From DATNFP01 sp035606335 (GTDB taxonomy: Bacteria > Bacteroidota > Bacteroidia > Chitinophagales > Chitinophagaceae), in assembly GCA_035606335.1 (NCBI GenBank), contig DATNFP010000096.1, forward strand, positions 1 through 12,358: a stretch of 12,358 nt of DNA. The letters run 5' to 3'. This document shows positions 5,855 through 12,358 of the stretch, one piece after another. A program made the position numbers and the translations under genes. A model generated the notes under the pieces. That model was given only the letters and a program-made list of their open reading frames with translations. It was not told the DNA's origin and searched no databases. Within the stretch, counting starts at the first letter, position 1. The number at the start of each line of letters is the position of its first letter.

Positions 5855-6958
5855 TTAAAGAGCCTTCTCAAGCCTGTTGCTTGCAGCAATAGGCTCATTA
5901 ACCGCCAGATAAGCCATTGCAGGTATTTTTGTGGTACGTATTTTCAAAAATGAAATGATGTCTTCGTCGGTTGCAAAGCGGTCACCGATATTTACAAAAT
6001 GCTTAGCAAGCAAATCGTATCTCTTGCGCATCAGGTAAACGAAAACATGCAGAAAATGTATGCCATCAAACACGATACCATCGTTTGCCACATATTCATT
6101 GATGGTTTTCTTAAAATATACAGGATGTTCTGTCCAGTGCATTGACGGTTTTATATGATGGCTTATGTGATAACCGTCATTCCAACATTTGTGATTGTAT
6201 TTGGTGTTAATGCAGGTAATACTGTTCCTATAAGCATTCTCAGGATCATTGGCGCAAATAAACGCATGCTGTGCCCAATTACCCATCATCATTATAATGC
6301 GGGATATCACAAACGGAAGAATAAATACTACCAACGTTGCCGGCCAGTTAATAAAACACAAGCCAACACATAAAGCAATAAACAGAAACTCTCCCCTTAA
6401 AGACCGATACATTAACTTTTTCCTGTTCTTTTTTATAAAGTAATTGGCAAGATGGATAATACCCACAAAGAAGAAGCTTGCCAGGTATTTTGTAAATCCT
6501 TTTAGAGAATCCCGTTGAAAAAACATTGTGCTGCTATCATCATCAGGCATATTATTCTCGGGGTGATGCATACCGATGTGGTGCGTATAATAAGTTTCTG
6601 GCGTTTGACCAAAGAATGGCCCAAGCACCCAGGGTAGATAATGATTCAATATCCTATATTCTTTCTTAAAAAAAGCTCTGTGGCTGGTGCAATGCAGCAT
6701 AAGCCCAAAAGGGCCTTTAAAATAAAAGTTATTAAGGTAGAGATATGCAGCGGCCATTAGCCACCAGATCCATCCGGATATAGACGGCAGATATAATAAT
6801 ACAGAAAGTGGTATTAAAGTGAGTGTTATACTTATAGATAGATAGACAAAAGGCAAGTCTCTTTCATCGCGTATCATTGATTTGAATATTTTGTTTAAGC
6901 TTGAATTGTTGACAGTTTTTGCCTCAACAGGATCTGTAATTTCTGTTAGATATTTCAT
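5855..6958 (-). CDS. Membrane fatty acid desaturase family protein
   Basis: The protein has 367 residues with hydrophobic segments near 38-58, 62-80, 158-176, 188-204 and 206-226. The three histidine clusters of the membrane di-iron desaturase/hydroxylase family are present: HCTSH (His89, His93), HHIGMHH (His126, 127, 131, 132) and HISHH (His264, 267, 268). An extra His231 lies in NWAQHAF. These bind the two irons that insert a double bond or a hydroxyl group into an acyl chain in the inner membrane. The exact substrate and position are not readable from the sequence. The N-terminal 30 residues are soluble and the C-terminal 70 form a cytoplasmic tail. It is divergent from the two-domain TonB-C gene and lies upstream of the RRM gene. 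Confidence 0.9.
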   Translation of the reverse strand: MKYLTEITDPVEAKTVNNSSLNKIFKSMIRDERDLPFVYLSISITLTLIPLSVLLYLPSISGWIWWLMAAAYLYLNNFYFKGPFGLMLHCTSHRAFFKKEYRILNHYLPWVLGPFFGQTPETYYTHHIGMHHPENNMPDDDSSTMFFQRDSLKGFTKYLASFFFVGIIHLANYFIKKNRKKLMYRSLRGEFLFIALCVGLCFINWPATLVVFILPFVISRIIMMMGNWAQHAFICANDPENAYRNSITCINTKYNHKCWNDGYHISHHIKPSMHWTEHPVYFKKTINEYVANDGIVFDGIHFLHVFVYLMRKRYDLLAKHFVNIGDRFATDEDIISFLKIRTTKIPAMAYLAVNEPIAASNRLEKAL

Positions 6959-7076
6959 GAACGTTATTATGGATGAGTCAGCTACAAGATATAGATTTAA
7001 TCTAAGAAAAACGGGAGAAAATTAAAATTATTATTCATCTATACTGTTAAAAAAATCATTGTTTTAATTAAATATG

Positions 7077-7107
7077 TTTTACAATAGAAATGATAACATT
7101 ATCTTTA
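7077..7107 (+). promoter_or_regulatory. Possible Bacteroidota-type promoter before two-domain TonB-C gene
   Basis: TATCTTTA at 7100-7107 is one mismatch from the -7 consensus TAnnTTTG. TTTT at 7077-7080 sits 19 bases upstream, close to the spacing expected for a -33 TTTG box. It would give a very short leader (about 10 bases) before ATG 7124. The match is weak on the -33 side. Confidence 0.27.
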
Positions 7108-7123
7108 GCATAGTAATACAATA

Positions 7124-7813
7124 ATGAAAAAGCAATTAATCTATACCTTCCTTATCGCAACGGCATGTTGTTTATCACAACACACATTTGCACAGAATAA
7201 ATCAATATCTGCCCCATCTGATTTTAAATACGAAGAGCAAATGCCCACGCCCTCCGTAGACATTAGCGAGTATTTGCAAAAAAATGTAAAATATCCACCT
7301 GCGGCAAGAGCTGCAAGGATCCAGGGCCGGGTGATGCTAAATTTTATGGTTGATTCCATGGGTAATATTGGAGACATTAAAGTGGTGCATTCAGTACATC
7401 CATTATTGGATAGCGAGGCCGTGAGAGTAGTACGCACAATGCCTAAATGGACCCCTGGAAGCATCCCTGGAAAAAGAAAGGGGACCGATTATACCTTGCC
7501 TATTGAGTTTAGAATAAATGGTCCTGCGCCACAAGCACCTAAACCTTCAGTTGACATAAGGTCCTACTTATCAAAAAGCATAGTTTATCCCGCAGATGCC
7601 AAAAAGAAGCATATTGAAGGAATAGTGAAAGTAAAATTTTTGATAGATACTACAGGCAAAGTAAGTGAGCCGGTTGTGACAAAGTATCTGTATCCCTCGC
7701 TGGATAGTGAAGCAGTAAGAATAATTTCAAAAATGCCTCCTTTCAAACCCGCTATGCAGAATGGTAAGCCTGTAAATGTATATTTCGAATTGCCAGTTAA
7801 TTTTAAGCTTTAA
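7124..7813 (+). CDS. Secreted protein with two tandem TonB C-terminal domains
   Basis: The protein has 229 residues. Residues 1-24 are a signal peptide ending TFAQ. Two copies of the TonB C-terminal domain follow, at about 39-130 and 141-229, joined by the short linker NGPAPQAPK. Both copies show SVDI.(E/R)YL.K...YP..A...+I.G.V...F+.D..G, then LDSEAVR(V/I)(V/I), MP.(W/F).P and LP(I/V).F. There is no uncleaved membrane anchor and no long Pro-rich spacer, so it is probably a periplasmic soluble protein and not a classical ExbBD-linked TonB. It might bind TonB-box peptides or peptidoglycan; this is inference. It is convergent with the membrane gene at 7827, 13 bases away, without a visible terminator. 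Confidence 0.87.
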   Translation: MKKQLIYTFLIATACCLSQHTFAQNKSISAPSDFKYEEQMPTPSVDISEYLQKNVKYPPAARAARIQGRVMLNFMVDSMGNIGDIKVVHSVHPLLDSEAVRVVRTMPKWTPGSIPGKRKGTDYTLPIEFRINGPAPQAPKPSVDIRSYLSKSIVYPADAKKKHIEGIVKVKFLIDTTGKVSEPVVTKYLYPSLDSEAVRIISKMPPFKPAMQNGKPVNVYFELPVNFKL

Positions 7814-7826
7814 TAATAATCAGAGC

Positions 7827-8327
7827 TTAGGTATTGACAATATGTTTCCTGGAATATTCATTGATGAGCTTTTGTATTTGTTCAGGTTTTTGAGTTCCTA
7901 TCAGTAATTTTTTGCCATTTTTAAAGATGATCTGCAACCCTTCATGGCCTGCTACATTTACTGCAGCGTTGTTATTTGTTCCTCTTATTCCCCAGCCGCC
8001 ATATTCTTTTGTCGGATTATAATCACGAACATAAACCTTCTCCACACTGTCCCAATCTATTTTACTTTCTTTCATCCTGAAAGGGAAAAAACGATATGAA
8101 ATTCCGTTTTCATCTATATGGGTCTCTAGCTTCATTGTAAAGAAAAGAATACCAAATCCCAATGGCAAAAGGAAAATTAGATAAATTATCGGGTTAATAT
8201 TCTTTGCCCTTTCTGTCCTGATAAAACGAACAAGAAATACGATTGTAATTATAATGGAAGTAATCAAAATGATCCATGCCCATACCTGTGTAAATCTTTG
8301 GGTTTCTGAAAATGCTGCCTGGTCCAT
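7827..8327 (-). CDS. Membrane protein with PH-like domain, downstream paralog
   Basis: The protein has 166 residues. Two transmembrane segments lie at about 15-36 and 46-65, giving a hairpin in the inner membrane. The soluble C-terminal part (68-160) reads as a beta-rich PH-like domain: IDENGISYRFFP, then KIDWDSVEKVYVRDY, the conspicuous YGGWGIR (109-115), GLQIIFKNGKKLLIGTQKPEQI and a final helix. This two-TM plus PH-like layout is common in uncharacterised bacterial proteins; no enzyme motif is present. It starts four bases after the stop of the paralog at 8332-8877, so the two are almost certainly one transcript. The family assignment comes from pattern, not from a named match. Confidence 0.75.
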   Translation of the reverse strand: MDQAAFSETQRFTQVWAWIILITSIIITIVFLVRFIRTERAKNINPIIYLIFLLPLGFGILFFTMKLETHIDENGISYRFFPFRMKESKIDWDSVEKVYVRDYNPTKEYGGWGIRGTNNNAAVNVAGHEGLQIIFKNGKKLLIGTQKPEQIQKLINEYSRKHIVNT

Positions 8328-8331
8328 TAAA

Positions 8332-8877
8332 TTAAAAGCGGTCTTTTGAGGTTATCGATTCATCTACATTTTCCTTTATAATGCCTGCTTTTTTTAGCTG
8401 AATTAGTACATCATTTACCTCTTCAGATTTTTGAGTACCTATTAATATCTTCTTTTGGTTTTTGAGTATAATTTGCATTCCCTGGTTACCTGAAATATTA
8501 TATGCTCTCCCATGATGCCTTGTATATCTCATTCCCCAGCCACCATATTCACCAATCGGACTATATTTTCTTACATAAATTGCAGCAACTTCATCCCAGC
8601 TTATTTTATTTTCTCTCAAATGCACAGGTTTGAATTGATAATATATTCCTGATTCGTCTATTCTCGTTTTCAATCTTACACTGATAAAAAGTAAGAAAAT
8701 CAGCAGCGATCCTATATCACCAATAATAAGAGCGGTATATGAAGTATGCAGGGTATGTCTTTCGAGTGCTAAAAGATATTGACTCAGGTGCCATAAAGGA
8801 AATGCCAATACAAAAAGCAAAACAAACCAAATCCAGATTTGCCGAAATCGCTGAGTTTCTAAAAAACGTGCGTACAT
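8332..8877 (-). CDS. Membrane protein with PH-like domain, upstream paralog
   Basis: The protein has 181 residues and is a clear paralog of the next gene. Shared landmarks are ETQRF.Q.W.W at the N-terminus, two transmembrane segments (about 14-31 and 49-65), L.T.IDE.GI.Y.F, KI.WD.V..+YVR.Y.P..EYGGWG+R, and a GTQK helix near 147-150. It carries an extra C-terminal tail of about 15 residues. It heads a two-gene operon. The promoter should lie in 8878-8990, which also contains a long imperfect hairpin. The function is unknown. A pair of such proteins suggests a hetero-oligomer in the inner membrane, but this is inference. Confidence 0.75.
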   Translation of the reverse strand: MYARFLETQRFRQIWIWFVLLFVLAFPLWHLSQYLLALERHTLHTSYTALIIGDIGSLLIFLLFISVRLKTRIDESGIYYQFKPVHLRENKISWDEVAAIYVRKYSPIGEYGGWGMRYTRHHGRAYNISGNQGMQIILKNQKKILIGTQKSEEVNDVLIQLKKAGIIKENVDESITSKDRF

Positions 8878-8890
8878 GATTTTAATATCA

Positions 8891-8941
8891 CTAAATAGAA
8901 AGCCATCACTTTCCTGATAGTTAGTAATGGCTCTAATTTAG
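8891..8941 (-). terminator. Imperfect hairpin downstream of DksA-like gene
   Basis: Arms at 8891-8910 and 8923-8941 pair over about 18 of 20 positions, with one mismatch and one bulge, around a 12-base loop. The minus-strand transcript from the ileS operon meets it 50 bases after the stop at 8991. A smaller CCTTTT-A-AAAAGG palindrome at 8950-8962 lies in between. The hairpin could end that transcript, or sit in the leader of the PH-like operon, whose ATG is 14 bases away. Confidence 0.5.
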
Positions 8942-8990
8942 CAACTTTACCTTTTAAAAAGGCATTTATATTTTTCTACTTTTTTGCTAC

Positions 8991-10211
8991 TTATTGCTGC
9001 TGTTGTTGCTGTTGTTTATTGCCCATCAGCTTCTTGGCCTCAATACTAAGTGTCGCATGTGGTACAGCACGAAGACGAGCCTTATCTATAAGCTTGCCTG
9101 TAACACGGCATATACCATACGTTTTATTTTCAATGCGCATTATAGCTTTTTCCAGGTGGCTGATAAATTGGATCTGTCTGCTGGCAAGCTGTGCGAGTTG
9201 TTCCCTTTCCATTGCGCCGCTGCCATCTTCCATATTCATGTAGCGGTTTTCAGTATCTTCTGTACCTGCCTCGTCTTTACGGGTAATAAGACCCTGCAGG
9301 TATATCAATTCCTTACGGGCACTTTCCAGTCTGCCGGTAATAAGTTCCTTAAATTCGTTTAGCTCTTCATCGCTATAGCGGTAAACTGGTCCGCTTGTTT
9401 GTTCTGGCTGATCCAAAATTGAACGTGTATAATCTGGTTGGTAATTAATCATTGTTTTTCCTGCATCGTCTGCTTCTTTTGCTTTGTTTTCCAGGCGACG
9501 ATGCGCTATTATCACAGCAGGTTTTTTATCATCACGACCATTACGTGCTGATGGCGTAGGTGTTGGTCTTGGGGTAGCCGTTGGTAATGGCTTACTGGCA
9601 GTTAGAGGTCTTCCGCTTGAGGAAACCGATTTTGCAGGCATCACGTGCTTTGTAGCTATTTTAGCGGTAGGCTTCGCCACTTCTTTTTTCGCAATAGGTG
9701 CAGCCTTTTTAGGTTCTGGCTTAGCAACAGCTTTTGCTGGTACAGCCTTCTTTATCGGCTCAACTTTTTTAGCTGGAGCCGCTTTCTTAACAGGAGTAGC
9801 TTTTTTAACAGCCGTTTTTGACGCTGTGCTTTTAACAGGCGCACTAGCCTTTTTTACGGCGGGTGCAGCCTTCTTAACTTGAGCAGCTTTCTTTGGGGGG
9901 TTAGTCTTACTTGTCTTTTTATTCACAGGTTTGCTTTTTTTATTTAATGCAACCTTCTTTGTTACGACAGCCTTTTTGGCAGAAGCTGTTTTACTACCTG
10001 ATGTTGCTTTTTTTACAATTTTTTTTGCTGGTGCTTTCGGTTTCTTTGCTACAGCAACCTTTTTCGTGTTTTTGGCCACAGCTTTTTTGGAAGAGGCGGC
10101 GTTCTTTGCGTTTTTGCCAGCCGTTTTTTTGTTTACGGCTTTCTTAGCTCCTGATTTAGAAGCCTTTGCATTTTTAACAGGCTTCGCAGCCGCTTTCTTT
10201 TTTGTAGCCAT
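8991..10211 (-). CDS. Histone H1-like Lys/Ala-rich protein fused to DksA/TraR-type domain
   Basis: The protein has 406 residues. Residues 1 to about 215 are an extreme Lys/Ala/Pro/Val low-complexity tract with many KKA, AKK and PVKKA steps, like histone H1 tails and AlgP-type DNA-compacting proteins. A Pro/Thr/Ser linker follows. From about 279 a DksA/TraR-like unit begins with the helix YSDEELNEFKELITGRL, then a coiled-coil hairpin, then YGICRVTGKLIDKARLRAVPHATLSIEAK. Only one (Cys368) of the four zinc-finger cysteines remains, and the acidic tip has a single Asp (329) where E. coli DksA has D-x-x-D. The C-terminus ends in seven Gln. It begins four bases after the ileS stop, so translation is probably coupled. 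The likely role is nucleoid or RNA polymerase binding. Confidence 0.85.
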   Translation of the reverse strand: MATKKKAAAKPVKNAKASKSGAKKAVNKKTAGKNAKNAASSKKAVAKNTKKVAVAKKPKAPAKKIVKKATSGSKTASAKKAVVTKKVALNKKSKPVNKKTSKTNPPKKAAQVKKAAPAVKKASAPVKSTASKTAVKKATPVKKAAPAKKVEPIKKAVPAKAVAKPEPKKAAPIAKKEVAKPTAKIATKHVMPAKSVSSSGRPLTASKPLPTATPRPTPTPSARNGRDDKKPAVIIAHRRLENKAKEADDAGKTMINYQPDYTRSILDQPEQTSGPVYRYSDEELNEFKELITGRLESARKELIYLQGLITRKDEAGTEDTENRYMNMEDGSGAMEREQLAQLASRQIQFISHLEKAIMRIENKTYGICRVTGKLIDKARLRAVPHATLSIEAKKLMGNKQQQQQQQ

Positions 10212-10215
10212 GACC

Positions 10216-12358
10216 TTAAGAATTTTTAGATATTAACACTTTAAGAGTCGCATCATTAACTTCAATTTCAGTACCAGACGGTATATTGGATGTTATCAGT
10301 ATATTATCTGCCAAAATTTCGGCGCAAATATAATTATTAAAATTTATTATTGCAGATTTTAATGGTTGATAATCTTCTATTTCCACGCTTATACGGTCTG
10401 TTACTTCCAACCCACTTTCCTTCCGGATCTTTTGAATACGATTTACCAATTCACGAGCATTACCTTCGTCCTGTAATTCAGGAGTTATAGTAATATCCAG
10501 AGCCACGGTCAGATTGTCTTTATTGGCAACCGACCATCCGGGTATATCTTCAGCTATTATATCCACATCTTCTATTCCTATTTCTATACTACCACCTTCA
10601 ATTTGTAAAACAACCTTTTTATTCTTTTCTAGAGTGGCAATATCCTGGTCATTCATTTGGCTTATTGCAGTAGCCACTGCCTTCATTTTCGTACCCATAC
10701 GGGCGCCCAAAGCTTTAAAGTCAGGCTTGAGCTTTTTCTTGATAAATCCTTCTGTTTCAGTTAAATACTCAATCTTTTTTACGTTTACTTCACTTTTTAT
10801 TATGTCTTCTATCCTCTCTATTTGTTCCTTCATATGAGCATCTAACACTGGAACAAGTATTTTCTGCAAAGGTTGCCGTACTTTAATATTCACTTTTTTG
10901 CGAATAGACAACACCAATGAAGAAATATCCTGGGCCAGCTTCATGCGTTCTTCAAGTTCTTTATTGATACAGCTCTCATCTGCATCCGGATAGTCAGCCA
11001 AGTGAACGGACCCATGCTTTTTACGTTTGGTTATATTATTAAGATTCTGATATAGCCAATCTGCAAAAAACGGAGCTATCGGAGCCATTAACAGGGCTAT
11101 TGTTTCCAGGCATTCATAGAGGGTTTGATATGCACATATTTTATCATGTTCATACTCTCCTTTCCAGAAACGCCTGCGGCAAAGGCGAACATACCAGTTG
11201 CTAAGCTGCTCATCCAGGAAATACTCTATAGCTCGTCCTGCCATGGTAGGTTCATAATCATCCATATAGCCGTTCGCATCCTTTACAAGTGATTGCAACG
11301 CGGACAATATCCACTGATCTATTTCAGGACGCAGATGTACAGGTATATATTTTTCTTTGAATGTAAAACTATCTACATTGGCATATAGCGCAAAGAACTG
11401 ATAGGTATTATAGAGGGTTCCAAAATACTTCCGTTGAACTTCTTTAATTCCTTCTAAATCAAATCGTAAGCTATCCCATGGGCTTGCATTGGTTATCAAG
11501 TACCATCTGGTAGCATCTGCACTATATTTTTCTATTGTACTAAAAGGATCTATAACGTTCCCCACACGTTTGCTCATCTTATTTCCATTCTTATCCAGCA
11601 CCAATCCATTCGATACTACGGTTTTGTAGGCCACGCTATCACATAGCATTACCCCAAGGGCATGTAACGTATAAAACCATCCTCTCGTCTGGTCCACCCC
11701 TTCCGCTATAAAATCAGCAGGAAAGTTTTTAGCCAGATCCTTTTTATGATGTGGTTCGAAGGGATAATGAAGCTGCGCATACGGCATTGCCCCACTATCA
11801 AACCATACATCCACAAGGTCCGGCTCACGGTGCATCGGCTTTCCACTATCTGAAACTAAAACTATCTGATCAACATAAGGTTTATGTAAATCAAGCTTAT
11901 CTCTATCAATAAACTGGTTGGTTTCCAGTTTCTTATCAGCCTTATTTACTTCAGAAATTAACTCGTCGATACTACCAATACATTTCATTTCTGTTCCGTC
12001 ATCACTCACCCAAACTGGCAGTGGAGTACCCCAAAAGCGACTGCGGCTCAAATTCCAATCCACCATGTTTTCCAACCAGTTACCAAACCTACCTTCACCT
12101 GTTGCTTTAGGTTTCCAGTTAATAGTTTTGTTCAGCTCTACCATTCGGTCTTTCACAGCAGTGGTCTTTATAAACCATGCATCAAGCGGATAATAGATCA
12201 CCGGCTTATCAGTTCTCCAACAATGGGGATAGGTGTGCTCGTATTTTTCTATTTTAAATGCATGCCCTTCCTGTTTTAGTTTCACAGCAAGGTCCACATC
12301 TACATCTTTATATTCGGGATTGTCTTTATAATTTTTTACATATCTGCCACTAAATTCT
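10216..12358 (-). CDS. ileS: Isoleucyl-tRNA synthetase (C-terminal 713 residues, 5' end outside window)
   Basis: The frame stays open to the right edge, so about 713 C-terminal residues of an enzyme usually near 1,100 residues in this phylum are present. It charges tRNA-Ile with isoleucine in the cytoplasm. The signature KMSKR lies at 11566-11580 in the context GNKMSKRVGNVIDPF, and the editing-to-catalytic segment HTYPHCWRTDKPVIYY and the Rossmann motif FDSGAMPYAQLHYPF are intact. The HIGH motif is upstream of the window. The anticodon-binding domain (WYVRLCRRRFW) and the C-terminal GNARELVNRIQKIRKESGLEVTDRI region follow, with no terminal zinc finger. The DksA-like gene starts four bases after the stop. 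Confidence 0.97.
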   Translation of the reverse strand, partial: EFSGRYVKNYKDNPEYKDVDVDLAVKLKQEGHAFKIEKYEHTYPHCWRTDKPVIYYPLDAWFIKTTAVKDRMVELNKTINWKPKATGEGRFGNWLENMVDWNLSRSRFWGTPLPVWVSDDGTEMKCIGSIDELISEVNKADKKLETNQFIDRDKLDLHKPYVDQIVLVSDSGKPMHREPDLVDVWFDSGAMPYAQLHYPFEPHHKKDLAKNFPADFIAEGVDQTRGWFYTLHALGVMLCDSVAYKTVVSNGLVLDKNGNKMSKRVGNVIDPFSTIEKYSADATRWYLITNASPWDSLRFDLEGIKEVQRKYFGTLYNTYQFFALYANVDSFTFKEKYIPVHLRPEIDQWILSALQSLVKDANGYMDDYEPTMAGRAIEYFLDEQLSNWYVRLCRRRFWKGEYEHDKICAYQTLYECLETIALLMAPIAPFFADWLYQNLNNITKRKKHGSVHLADYPDADESCINKELEERMKLAQDISSLVLSIRKKVNIKVRQPLQKILVPVLDAHMKEQIERIEDIIKSEVNVKKIEYLTETEGFIKKKLKPDFKALGARMGTKMKAVATAISQMNDQDIATLEKNKKVVLQIEGGSIEIGIEDVDIIAEDIPGWSVANKDNLTVALDITITPELQDEGNARELVNRIQKIRKESGLEVTDRISVEIEDYQPLKSAIINFNNYICAEILADNILITSNIPSGTEIEVNDATLKVLISKNS

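Noticed and set aside
6155..6443. Plus-strand frames inside the desaturase gene
   Set aside because: The minus strand carries all three histidine clusters in one intact frame; the others are shadows.
8994..9018. Glutamine-codon run at the end of the DksA-like gene as a microsatellite
   Set aside because: CAA and CAG are mixed, so it is not a pure three-base repeat prone to slippage; it is a short poly-Gln tail.
9484..10236. Long plus-strand open frames rich in Ala, Phe and Leu opposite the DksA-like gene
   Set aside because: They are the complement of the Lys/Ala/Pro-rich coding tract; AAA/AAG and GCN codons read backwards give Phe/Leu/Ala runs. No signal, motif or start site supports them.
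10216..12297. GTG at 12295-12297 as the start of the synthetase gene
   Set aside because: The frame continues upstream to the window edge with family-like sequence, and the HIGH motif must lie further 5'.

Overview
The window looks like chromosomal DNA of a member of the Bacteroidota, most likely close to Chitinophagaceae. The evidence is: a secreted protein with a C-terminal type IX secretion (Por/T9SS type A) sorting domain, stand-alone secreted TonB-C proteins, AT-rich spacers with few Shine-Dalgarno sites, and an ileS gene followed directly by a DksA/TraR-type gene whose zinc site has degenerated. I see no tRNA, rRNA, CRISPR array, insertion sequence, phage gene or integration site.

Left part (1-2810). 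The first 81 bases are the 5' end of a hot-dog thioesterase gene on the minus strand. A 530-base AT-rich spacer with no convincing gene follows. Next come two exported proteins on the plus strand: a 546-residue protein with seven internal repeats (probably a seven-bladed beta-propeller) and a T9SS tail, and an unrecognised 129-residue cysteine-rich secreted protein. A perfect 12-bp hairpin closes the block.

Middle (2810-5380). Two divergent VOC-fold genes, a small orphan gene, a secreted single TonB-C domain protein and a secreted CAP-domain protein. A second perfect 12-bp hairpin separates the CAP gene from the next convergent gene.

Centre-right (5380-8880). A glycine-rich RRM RNA-binding protein lies downstream of a membrane fatty acid desaturase on the minus strand; this is a plausible cold-response neighbourhood. 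A divergent gene encodes a secreted protein with two tandem TonB-C domains. It is followed by two adjacent paralogous membrane proteins with a PH-like C-terminal part, which look like one operon.

Right end (8880-12358). ileS (isoleucyl-tRNA synthetase, 5' part outside the window) is followed 4 bases later by a 406-residue protein that joins a long Lys/Ala/Pro-rich histone H1-like region to a DksA/TraR-like domain, and then by an imperfect hairpin.

Most of the window is ordinary housekeeping and envelope-related sequence. I found no clear new multi-gene system. The items most worth a second look are the H1-like/DksA-like fusion with lost zinc and acidic-tip residues, the membrane-anchorless TonB-C proteins, the PH-like paralog pair, and the cysteine-rich secreted orphan.
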